Source: Pelagophyceae sp. CCMP2097
Taxonomy: Eukaryota > Sar > Pelagophyceae
DNA length: 39,711 bases
Direction of reading: 5' to 3'
NCBI GenBank assembly: GCA_026770575.1
Contig: MU657166.1
Coordinates: 85,927-125,637 of the forward strand
The translations under genes and the position numbers were made by a program. The notes below the pieces were generated by a model. That model made no database searches, was not told the origin of the DNA, and was given only the letters and a program-made list of their open reading frames with translations. Shown piece after piece: positions 28,691-38,190 of this stretch (the first letter of the stretch is position 1; each line of letters begins with the position of its first letter).

Positions 28691-30265
28691 ATGCGCTTCC
28701 TCCGCCTGGCGTTGGTCTTGGGTACCGCGTTTGGGGGGGAGGAGCGTCGCGGGGCGAAGTCGTTTGGCGCGGTCAAGCAATGGCTCGATCTTACGCAGAC
28801 GAACATCACATTAACCATCGGTGAGTCCCGAAAGCCGAATCGGGAGGCGACAATGCCGCGGAAAGGCGGGGCGGAGAGGCGGAGAGGCGGCGAGGCGAGG
28901 CGGCCGGCGGAGAGGCGGTGAGGCGGCCGGCGGCGAGGCGTGTCACGACTGCTGACTTGCCTCGCGCCCGCGTGTCCCTTGCCTTCCGCCCAAGTGTCGG
29001 CGATGGCGGCTCGCCCCTCTCTTTTGCCGGCGCCTCGTTTCGCGAACAGGTGTTTTATCACAGCGTTCCCGAGACCTTTTGCCCAGGCGACGCATCGGGC
29101 GTGCTCTTCGAGTACCGCAGCGGCTACATGAACGCCGACGTAATCAAGCCGCTGGCTTCCGGGTCCAAGTGGCCGGCCGCGACTGCGCTGATGGCCACGT
29201 TCCACGCGCACAACGTCTCGATCGACGAGCCGCTGAGCAAATACTTAGACTGGTGGGCCAGCAGTCCACTTGACGCCCGGTCCAAGGTCACGCTCCGCCA
29301 GGTGAGGCGTGGGCTTGTGTGGCCTTGCATGGGGCTCCGCGATGGAATCGGCCACGAATAGGTCATGAGCATGACTACGGGAATGATCGTCGACTCGGAC
29401 TGCGACATCAGCCTAAACGACTGCGCCGAGCGCAAGGCACTGGGCAAGGTCGGCTTCGAGGCGTTTGCGGGCTGCAAGGGCGACTTGCCGCAGTGCGCCA
29501 AAGAGCTCTACGACGCGCTGCCCCACAAGCCCATGTGTGCGTCTCGAGATACCGAGGGGGAACAGAGCCTCAGAGAGGGCTTGTGCCGGCCGGCCGCTGT
29601 CGAGAGGCCCCGCGGTGGCTTCACGCGCCGCCCTAGACGCGCCCGGGGAAAAGTTCATGTACTCGTCGCTCTCGTTCCAGTTCGCCGCCGCCGTCGCCGT
29701 GGCCGTCTCGGGCATGCCCATCGGCGAGCTGCTGGACCGCTTCGTCCTTGGGCCGTTGAAAATGGGGCCGGAATGCTTTTGGGCCGACTCGGACAAGAAT
29801 CCCCTCCTCGGAGGGGGGCTGAACTGCAACGGAAGACAGATGGACAAGTTCGTCCACGCCATGCTGGTGGATGAACTCGTGCCTCGGCGGGTGCGCGAGG
29901 AGATGGAGACCGTCCAGGTGACGGAGCTGTCGCAGTACTCTACGACGACTGCTTTCTGGGGGCCTTATTGCATGGGAAACTGGCTCGAGTGCATCCACGG
30001 ACAATACGGCGTCGTAGTCCCGCAGCAGTGCGTCGACGCCGGGCGCCACGGGCATCCGGGGTGCGGAGGCTACTACGATTTCGTGCATCGGCGCGCCGGT
30101 TATTACTTCTCCATGCTCCCGTCATGGGAGTGCACCGCGCAAAACGCCTACTGCGGCACCGGCTCGCCCGATGCCTGGGGCGCCGGCTGCCCGGCGCTCT
30201 ACGGCTACGCGACGAGCCTCCGGATCGGAATCGCTGGTTTTCTCGACGACATCTTCGGCGCGTGA
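28691..30265 (+). CDS. Secreted beta-lactamase-like serine hydrolase
   Basis: Exons 28691-28820, 28995-29301, 29362-29536 and 29637-30265. Exons 2-4 join perfectly; the first junction (G|GTGAGT to CCCAAG|T) is off by one base, so either the acceptor differs, or the sequence has an error. Signal peptide MRFLRLALVLGTAFG. Beta-lactamase/penicillin-binding family features: SxxK nucleophile in LASGSKWPAATAL, MSMTTGMI in the position of the LLTHTSG-like segment, and GEKFMYSSLSFQ in the place of the YxN motif. The C-terminal half is Cys-rich (CMGNWLECIHG, ECTAQNAYC), suggesting disulphides in a secreted or lumenal enzyme. Members in eukaryotes act as esterases or peptidases rather than on antibiotics; substrate unknown. 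Confidence 0.78.
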
Positions 30266-30598
30266 GGCCCCCTCGACATCCTCCGCCCTTGATCATCGAC
30301 TCCGTTCTTTGCCCGAGGCACGCCACTGCGCCATGGACCAGGCGCGCCAGCCGCTCCGCCCCGCCGTCCGTCCTCCAAGGTCTCGAAAAAAGACACGGGG
30401 CCGTGTAACCAACACATGTTTGAACAAGTTTGAAACTCGCGGCGGCGCGTCGAAACGCGTGCGTCCGAAATATACAAGTGTACGGGACCGCGGCTGCGCC
30501 CGTATTGCGACCGGCATGCGCGTCTTCGCTTCGAACGGGGCCGCGCTGGTCCGGCGTTCTCGGCAAGCGGATGAAAGAGGAGTGGGTCAGACGACGGG
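30266..30598. other. Intergenic between convergent genes
   Basis: 333 bp between two stop codons. No exon or repeat is recognised. Confidence 0.5.
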
Positions 30599-31644
30599 TC
30601 AGACGACGCGGAGGAGCTCCTTGAGCAGGTCCTCGTCCTCCTTTTTGACGAAGCGGCCTAGGGGCGTCGCCGTCCTGCGCCTTTTATAAGCGCCTTTTCG
30701 AGACCATCCGCGCCTTTGAATGAGGCGCCGGACGCGGGTTGGGCGGACCTTTGACTCGCATGCGCGTGTCGGCAAAGCTCTTCCGGACGTCGTACTTGAC
30801 CTTGCCTGCAGGCGGCATCCCCGCGGGGCATGCGTCGAAAAAAAACGGACGCGGCGACGCACGCGTCCAGACGCGGCGCGAGCGCTTCTCGAGGAACGTT
30901 TCGACACGCTTCCGCCGCGCCGCCGGCGAGTAGACACCCACAAAGCCTCGCCTCGCGCCTCGCGCCTCGAGCCCCTGGACGTCGTCGGCGGCATCGCGGC
31001 GCCTGGCGGACCGGGAAAAGTCGCCCCGCGCAAGAAGGCGCATGCGCGGATGGCGCACCGGCGAGCGCCGGGCCCGTCGTAGGATTCGTCGTATGCCGCG
31101 TCTTCGTCCAAATCGCGCGCGAGGTCCGCACCGTGGTAGTCCGCGTTTCCCGCGCCACGCCGGTGCCGCCCGCCGAAGAGGCCCTGAGCGCGGAATTCTT
31201 GCGAAACGCGTGGAGAAACGGGGCCGGTCAAAGGCATTCCATACTCGGCGCTTCTATCCCACGGCGTTCGATCCTCGTCGACGCGGGCTTCACCTCGGCC
31301 CGCGAGTGGCCGGCGAGGTCCATGTCGTCGGTGCGCCGAGCCGAGAGAGAAAATAAGAGCTCCGAGGCCTACGATGCACCTCGACGACCCCCCGGCGCCA
31401 AACGCCAGAGGCGCACGTGCTCCGCCGTCGAGCAGCGCGCGCCGGAGGACGACGCCTGCGTGAGCGCCGTCGCGGAGCTCGCGGGGGTCGGAAGGCCTCG
31501 CGCCTCAAAAGGCGAGAAATCCTCGTCCGCCTCGTCGCTCAAGCCTCTAGGGGCGTCCAACGAGATGGGCGCCCCGCCGAGGCCGCCGTCTGTGAAGCGA
31601 AGGCGCAGGCCAAAGGCGCCGCCCGAGCCCGTGCCATCGAGCAT
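30599..31644 (-). CDS. CCT-domain (CONSTANS-like) putative transcription factor
   Basis: Seven-part gene: exons (minus) 31644-31417, 31368-31294, 31243-31059, 31002-30863, 30805-30749 and 30657-30599, all in phase, 247 aa; introns 48-91 nt. The C-terminus is a CCT domain, built only after splicing: RRKRVETFLEKRSRRVWTRK, then VKYDVRKSFADTRMRVKGRF, then VKKEDEDLL. In plants CCT proteins (CO, TOC1, GHD7) bind DNA with NF-Y subunits and control light and clock outputs. No B-box or response-regulator domain is present, so it is a CCT-only type. The rest is low complexity with an acidic patch (DLARDLDEDAAYDESYDG). An additional 5' exon in 31700-31880 is possible. Confidence 0.8.
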
Positions 31645-31984
31645 TAGAGCATCAAGCTCTGATGCGTCCCCGTCCTACGCCAAAGGGCGTCCGGCCGCGG
31701 AACCGGAGGAAAATTTCGACCGCGCCCCGGCGCGCATTCGAAGACGGAGGCCGCGGGGCCCCGTCGCGCGCCATACGAAGCGGCCCCGCCTTTGAGTGTC
31801 GGCCGTTTGGGGAAACGGACCTGTTCGTAGCGGTCCAGCGCGCAGTGAAGACGCTCCGCGCCGGCCGCCGCCATAGCGCAAAGGCGCAAGCCGCCAATGG
31901 GGGACGCGCCGGGGACGGACGAAGCCGCGCCCGCGCGCGCGGGTCCGAGGGAATAGCTCCCTAAACTAGACCCGCTTTTTCCAA
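31645..31984. other. GC-rich region, possible upstream exon
   Basis: Minus-strand frames at 31652-31897 are open, e.g. MAAAGAERLHCALDRYEQ near 31870, which might be a first exon of the CCT gene or only composition. No join could be proved. Confidence 0.3.
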
Positions 31985-33605
31985 AAGTTTGGAGCGCAGC
32001 GAGCCGACAATCGCTAAATATCTCTGGTTCACACTCCGAGTCGACAAGTCGTCCACTGGAGGCCTCCTACCGGACTTGGCTTGGGTTGCCGGATCGAACT
32101 TGGCTTTTCCTCCAAACCTCGAACTGAGAGGCGCCACCCCGCCGTACACCGGCGTCCCCTGGGGCCAGGAGCGTCGCGACGGACGCGCCAATACGTCTAC
32201 ACTTCGGGATCGCGAGTCTCCTTTCCCCTGGAGGCGCGCGGGTTGTTTTCGTGCGCCTGAAAATGGTGTCGCCTGAACTGCTGTAAATCCGCGATGCGGT
32301 CAGACTGATCCGATGAGAAGCCGGTTCCACGGCCGGTACCGCGCGTGCGCGCGCAGCCGCCAGATCTCACCTGGCGGCTCGGGGAAGGCCGCCGGGCCTA
32401 GGCTCGGGGCGAGCACCAACGACGGGGATGGACGGGAATCCCGGTAATTACCGGCAACTAGGATCGACGATAATCCGGGCAAATATCGACAAAAATATGA
32501 TGGTATTTCGGCGGTATGTGGGTATTTTACCTTAAACATACCCACAACGGAACTTAGCAGCGTATGTTTGTTAAAATCTTAACAAATTTGCCGGTTTCCT
32601 CGGGTTTCAAGACGCACTTTATAGGAATTCCTAGCTCCATCAGGCGACCTCCAACCCCAGCAAATATCGACGAAGTATCGACGATACTTTTCGGTTCCGA
32701 AATGTTGGAAATTATCGATCGGTAGGATGGTAGCCTGTCGTTGGTGCTTGGGCTCGGCAGCCCCACTTTGCGCGTTTATTTTGGGCGAAGATTGCTGCGC
32801 TTGATAACTGCGCGTCGGGGGTTTATAACAAATCTTAGATATTGTACGCAATCCCGATGTCAAATTTTAATTTTTTTAACGAGATTCCGTTGAACTTTGG
32901 GCGCGATAATCTCAGCGCGGACCACCCCTTCCGCGGAGCTAAAGACGGAGCGTGGGAAGCTCGCGGCGAGCCGGAAGGAACCTTATCTGGCGCGTCAATC
33001 GTATCAAAAAGATCCTCCACAAGCCTTAATCGCATTTGTCAAAAGCGGGTCTACTTTGCCCCTGCTCGTCCACGACACGCGTCGCGTAAGCTCCCCCCCC
33101 CGTGTGCCTCCGGCGCGCTCTTGTAATAAGGAATGAATGAAATCACGGGTGGTCCTTTCGGCCTGGGCGCGTTGCTTGAAGTTCAAAGTGAGTGAACGTT
33201 CACGCGAGCCCCCAAGTGACTGGGCCCAGTGAAGTGGCGAGTGAAGCGACACTCACTACTATAGGTGGCACTGTATTTTGATTTGTATATACAGTATATG
33301 TAAATACAGTATTATACGGTAATAAACAGTGACCAAAATATTGAATTTCTTGGGACGCCGCATATACAATCGTGTATATTGACTTTGGGTGGAACCCCTA
33401 GGAAATTATAGCGTTTTCGGTCGTCGCTGGACCGCGAATCGGTCCGCGATGGCCTCCGCCCTGGAGTGCCTGGTGGTCTGGGTGGACGCGACCTCTCAAC
33501 TAGCCTTAAATCGACCCCTCCGGGAAATTTAGTGGAGCGCTGAACCCCAACTAGGGACCCACATCTAGGGACCCCCGACTAGCCTCCTAAATTATATTGT
33601 ATATA
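31985..33605. repeat. Composite repeat, second copy, rearranged and MITE-interrupted
   Basis: 31985-33050 is a direct diverged copy of 22915-23590, split by a 342-bp MITE. 33260-33490 and 33490-33605 are inverted copies of 23595-23830 and 22745-22900. No gene is supported. Between 33060 and 33095 lies the inverted form of the dispersed word GCTTACGCGACGCGTGTCGT. Confidence 0.75.
32409..32750. mobile_element. hAT-like MITE, second family member, nested
   Basis: Ends are AGCACCAACGAC and GTCGTTGGTGCTTG, matching the terminal repeats of the element at 16797-17144 with a few changes, and the interior is its reverse complement (TTCCTCGGGTTTC, AGGAATTCCTAGCTCCAT, ATCGACGAAGTATCGACGAT). Flanks GGCTCGGG and GGCTCGGC form a 7-of-8 target duplication. 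The unoccupied site is visible in the paralogous repeat near 23310, which reads GGGCCGAGGCTCGGCAGCCC without interruption. Confidence 0.88.
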
Positions 33606-33607
33606 TC

Positions 33608-33692
33608 GTTGCGGTATATATACCGGGCCCCACAATCACCTACAAGGATAATGATCCGGTGAATCCCCTTTTGCCCCCAGCGGGTCATCGCG
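33608..33692 (+). repeat. 85-bp direct repeat, first copy
   Basis: Nearly identical to 33965-34049. Starts with the palindrome CGGTATATATACCG and ends in TGCCCCCAGCGGGTCATCGC, the 5' part of a tRNA-like sequence. Confidence 0.85.
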
Positions 33693-33756
33693 GGTTAATG
33701 GGCCCATGTACACAATCACATGCGAATGTTCTCGGGTTCGATTCCCGCAGGGGGCA
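33672..33756 (+). other. tRNA-like sequence, probably a SINE or tRNA pseudogene
   Basis: TGCCCCC (33672-33678) pairs with GGGGGCA (33750-33756) over 7 bp. The 3' part has an exact Pol III B-box, GGTTCGATTCC, in a T-arm-like hairpin (CGGG, TTCGATT, CCCG). An anticodon-like stem CATGT/ACATG is present, but its loop is eight nt and the D-arm and A-box are poor, so a functional tRNA is unlikely. The 5' half is repeated at 34028-34049 without the 3' half. Confidence 0.55.
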
Positions 33757-33964
33757 CTCGATTTTGGCGAGTGTCACCCTGGTGAGCCTCCACTCCCTAG
33801 CGGCCACGTGTCCAAGACACGCAGTAAGCTCGCCCCGCGGCAACAGGTTCAAGACCTGCAGTAAGGCCGCCAACGGAGCCGGACCGAGGCCCGGTGCATT
33901 ATTATCGTATTTTGTCTTTCTCCACGCTAAACCTCCCGTCCCTACGGTATGCGTGTGGGGGAGC

Positions 33965-34049
33965 GTTGCGGTATATATACCGGGCCCCACAACCACCTAC
34001 AAGGATAATGATCCGGTGAATCCCCTTGTGCCCCCAGCGGGTCATCGCG
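33965..34049 (+). repeat. 85-bp direct repeat, second copy
   Basis: Second copy of 33608-33692, 357 bp downstream, with two or three differences. It stops where the MITE at 34062 begins. Confidence 0.85.
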
Positions 34050-34061
34050 AACATGAGCGTA

Positions 34062-34220
34062 GGAAGTCCCTGCCCCTATTTGATTCGTCTTCTTTGGGGA
34101 CTTCCCAATTTGATTTTCCTTTTTGGAGAGGCCGTGATTGGTTAAATTCATATTATTAGACCCCTGATTGGCCAAACCTGAATCAAATGGGTCCAGAATC
34201 AAATAGGGGCAGGCACTTCC
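34062..34220 (+). mobile_element. Small TA-flanked MITE, copy A
   Basis: Terminal inverted repeats GGAAGTCCCTGCCCCTATTT / AAATAGGGGCAGGCACTTCC extend ~25 bp with one mismatch. TA lies on both sides, as for Tc1/mariner-type targets. 159 bp, no coding capacity. Copy B at 34657-34813 is its reverse complement. Confidence 0.88.
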
Positions 34221-34656
34221 TATATGTATCTGCATGTATATACAGTACAATACAGTGCCCATATATATGTACACTGCCACCTATACGAGTCACTACGGCC
34301 AAAAATTGTGAAGTGAAGTGAACTAGTGAAGCCGCGGATTATCCAAGGCATTCCATCGCTACTTCGTAGGCTCGTCCACCGGCGGCTGTATGCGCCACCC
34401 ACGACCCCAGGACGCCTGATCCAGGGCATTACGACCCCGACTCCCTCCAGTGACCCACAGCGACAGTGGGACCCCCTCCGGGGACCCCACGCTGTGCGAA
34501 GATCGACGGTGGCCGGCGGCCGGCGTTGGTGAAGTGATAATGAAGTCCTTCACAAACTTTCGGCGGTAGTGAAAACTTAGTGAAGTGAAGTGAAAACAGT
34601 GAAATGAATTGCTTCATTGAAGCTTCACCCTCAAATGAATTCCCACCGCTGGTATA

Positions 34657-34813
34657 GGAAGTCCCTGCCTATTTGATTCTGGACCAATTTGATTCAGGTT
34701 TGGCCAATCAGGGGCCTTATAATGTGAATTTAACCAATCACGGCCCCTCCAGAAAGGAGAATCAAATTGGGAAATCCCCAAAGAAGACGAATCAAATAGG
34801 GGCAGGGACTTCC
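34657..34813 (-). mobile_element. Small TA-flanked MITE, copy B (inverted)
   Basis: Reverse-complement copy of 34062-34220, about 90 percent identical by eye, again between TA dinucleotides. Its left TIR has lost a few bases (CTGCCTATTT for CTGCCCCTATTT). The two copies bracket 436 bp of unrelated DNA containing short GAAGTGAA repeats. Confidence 0.88.
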
Positions 34814-34815
34814 TA

Positions 34816-35464
34816 TTCCGCAATTTAACATCATTTATGGTAAGAAACCCTAACTTACAACGCCGATGGAGGTTTATTAAATCCCCAACGAAAGCTCTAG
34901 TGGCGGTCGGCTGTTTTTTTGATTTGCGCAGCACATGAGCGTCGTGCGAAGCTAAACGCAACTACTGGCCTCCATCGTACCTTATTGTCGGAATTTGAGG
35001 GTATCCCTGAAGACCTGTTGCCCACAGGGAATTCTAGAAAGCATCATCCACGGCCCTCGTAAGTAACAAACTTCGCCTTAGACTGTCCCTTTCTTGACTG
35101 GGCTCTGCGTGGGCATGCTTTTGAGGTGAAAGGCTCGCTTCTCCTTTCCTTGCTTAGAATCCACCGGTGGGGCTCTACACTTTAAAAATGGGGGAAAGCC
35201 ACAACCTCGCGAAGAAAGGCGCCCGTAAGCGCAAATATCGACGGACCGGGGATGTCAAAGGCGCACGGAAATCGCAAATGTGAGGCCCCTGTAATTACAG
35301 TGTATTTACTATTAGGAATTCCTACAGTAACAATAACAAAACAAGTTACAGTGGACCCCACCATAGGCGTCCGGAGGAGCACATTGCGACGCAGCGGCGG
35401 CGATCGGGGGCGCGCCGCGGTGCGCGGTGCGACCCCGAGGAGCCGAGCGGGGCGTATTGGTATC
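34816..35464. other. Intergenic, includes left repeat bracket of protease gene
   Basis: No gene seen. 35188-35310 (GGGGAAAGCCACAA, AAGGCGCCCG, AAATATCGA, TGTAATTACAGTGTA) is repeated on the far side of the protease gene at 36380-36440 and 36607-36735. At 35155-35175 is a reduced copy of the CCACC..GGTGG palindromic word. Confidence 0.5.
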
Positions 35465-36229
35465 CTAGCCGTCGCCGTGTGGGGCGTCGGCCGACGTTGC
35501 CCGTCGGCCGTCGCTCGTGGCGTTTGCGCGGCGCAGGAGCAAAGCAGCGACGACGGCGTTGTGCGCGGCGTGCGCCGCCACGGGCGCGGCCAGCGAGTGC
35601 GCGCAGACGAGCAAGGATGCGTAGACAAGGCCGGATTTCAAGTGCGATAAGCCGGCGCGGGGGCCGTTTGGGGCGTGCACGGCGGCAAAAAGCGCCGCCG
35701 AGGCCAGCGGCGCGAGTAGGCCGCTTCCGGTCCAGAGGAGAGGGCCCCGGAAGAGCGCCTCCTCGAAGACGGCCGGGGCCAGCGACAATGCAGCGACGGC
35801 CGTTGGGCCGCTGCCGAGGATTCGAAGCCAGGCCGCACCCTCGCCTCGCTGCTCCTCCGTCGCGAAAAGGTCCGAGACGAGGGCGTCCAAGCAGCCCGCC
35901 GCTATACCGCCCGCGAAGGCGCCCGAAACGGGGGCGTCCTGCGCGGCAGCCGCGGTCAGCGCCGCCGCCGCCGCCGCCCCGACGGCAAACTGCGTGGCGA
36001 GGTCGAGTCGCAAAGTTCGCCTCCAACGCAGCAACGTCTCGTCTTCGACGGCGTCGACCCCGCCGGCAGAGGCCCATTGGCGCCGCGCCGAGGCCTCGCG
36101 CGAATCGGCGGCCCAAGCCGCCTTGGACTCGGTGGCCCAATCCTTCGACTCTTTGCCCAAATCCGCGCGCGGCTTTATAGGCGCCAGCGCCGAAGCCGCC
36201 GCCAGCAAGAGAAGCAGCCTGGAACACAT
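35465..36229 (-). CDS. CPBP-family (CAAX protease-like) intramembrane protease, plastid
   Basis: Single exon, 254 aa from MCSRLLLL; the frame is open upstream but that Met gives a clean signal and the plastid motif AASA|LAPIKP. CPBP (Abi/Rce1-like) proteins are membrane glutamate proteases. Motifs: EExxxR at E156-E157-R161 (VFEEALFRGPLL), FxxxH ending at H185 (FAAVHAPN) and HxxxN at H220-N224 (AAHAAHNAV). About six hydrophobic stretches from residue 78. Plant plastid members include SCO4/BCM-type proteins that affect thylakoid complexes; the substrate here is unknown. It is the only intronless gene of the window, and it sits alone within repeats. Confidence 0.85.
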   Translation of the reverse strand: MCSRLLLLLAAASALAPIKPRADLGKESKDWATESKAAWAADSREASARRQWASAGGVDAVEDETLLRWRRTLRLDLATQFAVGAAAAAALTAAAAQDAPVSGAFAGGIAAGCLDALVSDLFATEEQRGEGAAWLRILGSGPTAVAALSLAPAVFEEALFRGPLLWTGSGLLAPLASAALFAAVHAPNGPRAGLSHLKSGLVYASLLVCAHSLAAPVAAHAAHNAVVAALLLRRANATSDGRRATSADAPHGDG

Positions 36230-36780
36230 CGAAAGCGCCAGGCCGACCGTGCCACGCGTGGCCACGGCTGAGATCAAACTTCGCTGAATAGGGGTCGCCG
36301 GGCCTCGGGGCTGGTGGATTTGTTTTGGGAATGGGAGAATGATGTGGCTCTGTATAGGTGACCAAGGACAGTGTAGAGGATTATGGGCCCCTGTTTTTAC
36401 TGCAATTACAGTGTAATTACTGTTACACACGTATTTACAGTGTAAAGTGAAGGTCATATTTTTAGAGGCGCTCAAACGAGGCGCAATGGGGCTTAGCGCG
36501 AGCGGGAGGCTCCGCCGAGTCGCCCCGGCGAACTGACGAGCTCAAATACGAGGTGTGGCTCTGCATGCGCATGTTTTTTGGGTAAAAGTCCAACTTTTGT
36601 TCAAACAAGTGGGGAAAAGCCACAATTTCGCGATGCAAGGCGCCCGAAATTCACAAATATCGATGGATTGGAGATGTATTTTCAAGGGCACTACAAAGGC
36701 AAAATTTGGGGGTCGTGTAATTGCATGTAATTGCATGTAAAATCAAATACTTTTTTTACAAATTATTTTACAGTGCCACC
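36230..36780. other. Intergenic, right repeat bracket of protease gene
   Basis: 36607-36735 is a diverged direct copy of 35188-35310; 36385-36440 repeats the ATTACAGTGTAATTACTGT words. At 36770-36785, TACAGTGCCACCTATA is another copy of the word marking repeat borders at 22562, 23817, 33260 and 34271. Confidence 0.5.
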
Positions 36781-37084
36781 TATACGGCTCTGCGTCCTTC
36801 AACTGTCAGGCGTCGAGCACGGAGGGGAGTTCAGGGGGTGCGCCGGAGCAACTTTACCGACGACGGGAATCGGATTTTGGACCGTACAATTGCAGGATTC
36901 CTATCCTTTTTTGGAACACAGGATGTACGGGTGCCCGCGTCCTATTGGTCTATAGAGTGAGTATCGGATATCGAGCTCTTTCGCGCGTTCGCTACCGGGG
37001 GGTGCCCCCCCCCGGACCCCCCTCATCGCAGCTGCGCTTCACCAAAAACGCTTCAAAATAAATATAAAAAATGAGGGCAATATC
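36781..37084. other. Intergenic, nothing recognised
   Basis: Mixed composition, with a C-run at 37005-37020. No gene or repeat boundary supported. Confidence 0.4.
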
Positions 37085-38190
37085 CTCATCGGTGTCTCTT
37101 TTGCGGATTTAATCTCATCGGTGTCACTTTTGCGGATTTAATCCCAATGGAGTCGCACATGAACGTATTATATGCAAATTGTGTCGCAATGTGCAGAATA
37201 ATCCTGATCGATGTCACTTTGATGCAACTAAAGCGAATCGGCAGCACCAGGCCGTTGTTTTTAATCTATTCGGTGTCACTTTTACCGATTCAATCCCAAT
37301 AGAGTCGCCTTTTTTGTATAAAATGCCGATTGTGCCGCGATGTGCACAATAATCCTGGTCGGTGTCACTTTGATTGATTTCAATCTCATCGATGTCACTT
37401 TTTATGATTTAATCCCAATATAGTCGCAAAAGAACGTATTATATGCAGATTATGCCGCAACAGGGGAGTGAGACCAATTACTGGGGGACCCAGCCAACTT
37501 CCCGGTTTGCACCTCGCGGGAAAACCCACTTTCGGTTTCGCTGTTCTGTTTCTGCGGGCGGGAAATATTTCAAAAATTATGGACTTTTTCAAAATTTCCA
37601 AAATGTCACTCAATAATTTAAATCCAGCACTTTCGTCTGGAAATCAAGAGATTTGGCCCTTTTTCATGTGAAAATCTAGGTTATTGGCTCCATTTCAGCT
37701 GAAATGGATCCCAGAATCTACGATTTTCGGCGGGAAGTCGGAACTTATGGTGTGCACAAACTGTGAGGGGTTAAGTGAGAGATTTTCGTGCTTTTTGATT
37801 TTCCCGCTTTTTGTTTTCGTACTTCGATTTTTGGCCAGGGTTTATGGACTTTTGGGAAAGTGGCTGGGTCCCCCAGTAGATTAAAAACAACGGTCTGGTG
37901 CTACCGATTCGCTTAAGTTGCATCAAAGTGACACCGATCAGGATTATTCTGCACATTGCGAAACAATTTGCATATAATACGTTCATGTGCGACTCCATTG
38001 GGATTAAATCCGCATAAGTGACACCGATGAGATTAAAACCGACGAAAGTGACACCGATCAGGATTGTTGCGCACATGGCGGCGTAATCTGCATATAATAC
38101 AAAAATGCGACTCTGTTGGGATTAAATTGGCAAAAGTGACACCGATTAGATTAAAATCAACGAAAGTGACAGCGATGAGGGATTATCTCT
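37085..38190. repeat. Large foldback repeat with internally repeated arms
   Basis: The left arm (37085-37478) contains about three direct units marked by CGGTGTCACTTT..ATTTAATCCCAAT and GTCGCACATGAACGTATTAT. The right arm (37879-38190) carries about two of the same units inverted (AAAGTGACACCGAT, ATTGGGATTAAAT). The best match is 37105-37265 against 37878-38035, over ~90 percent identical in inverted orientation. A separate 396-bp element occupies the centre. Confidence 0.82.
37481..37876. mobile_element. TA-flanked TIR element nested in the foldback repeat
   Basis: CTGGGGGACCCAGCCA at 37481 is exactly inverted at the right end (TGGCTGGGTCCCCCAG, to 37876); a few further bases match (CTTCCC/GGGAAAG). 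TA dinucleotides flank both ends. The 396 bp has no convincing coding capacity. Confidence 0.85.

Noticed and set aside
30830..31795. Plus-strand frame of 321 codons
   Set aside because: Lies antisense to the CCT gene, basic low-complexity product, no splice logic or motif.
33672..33756. Functional tRNA gene
   Set aside because: Although the acceptor stem and B-box fit, the D-arm is not canonical and the anticodon loop would be eight nucleotides.
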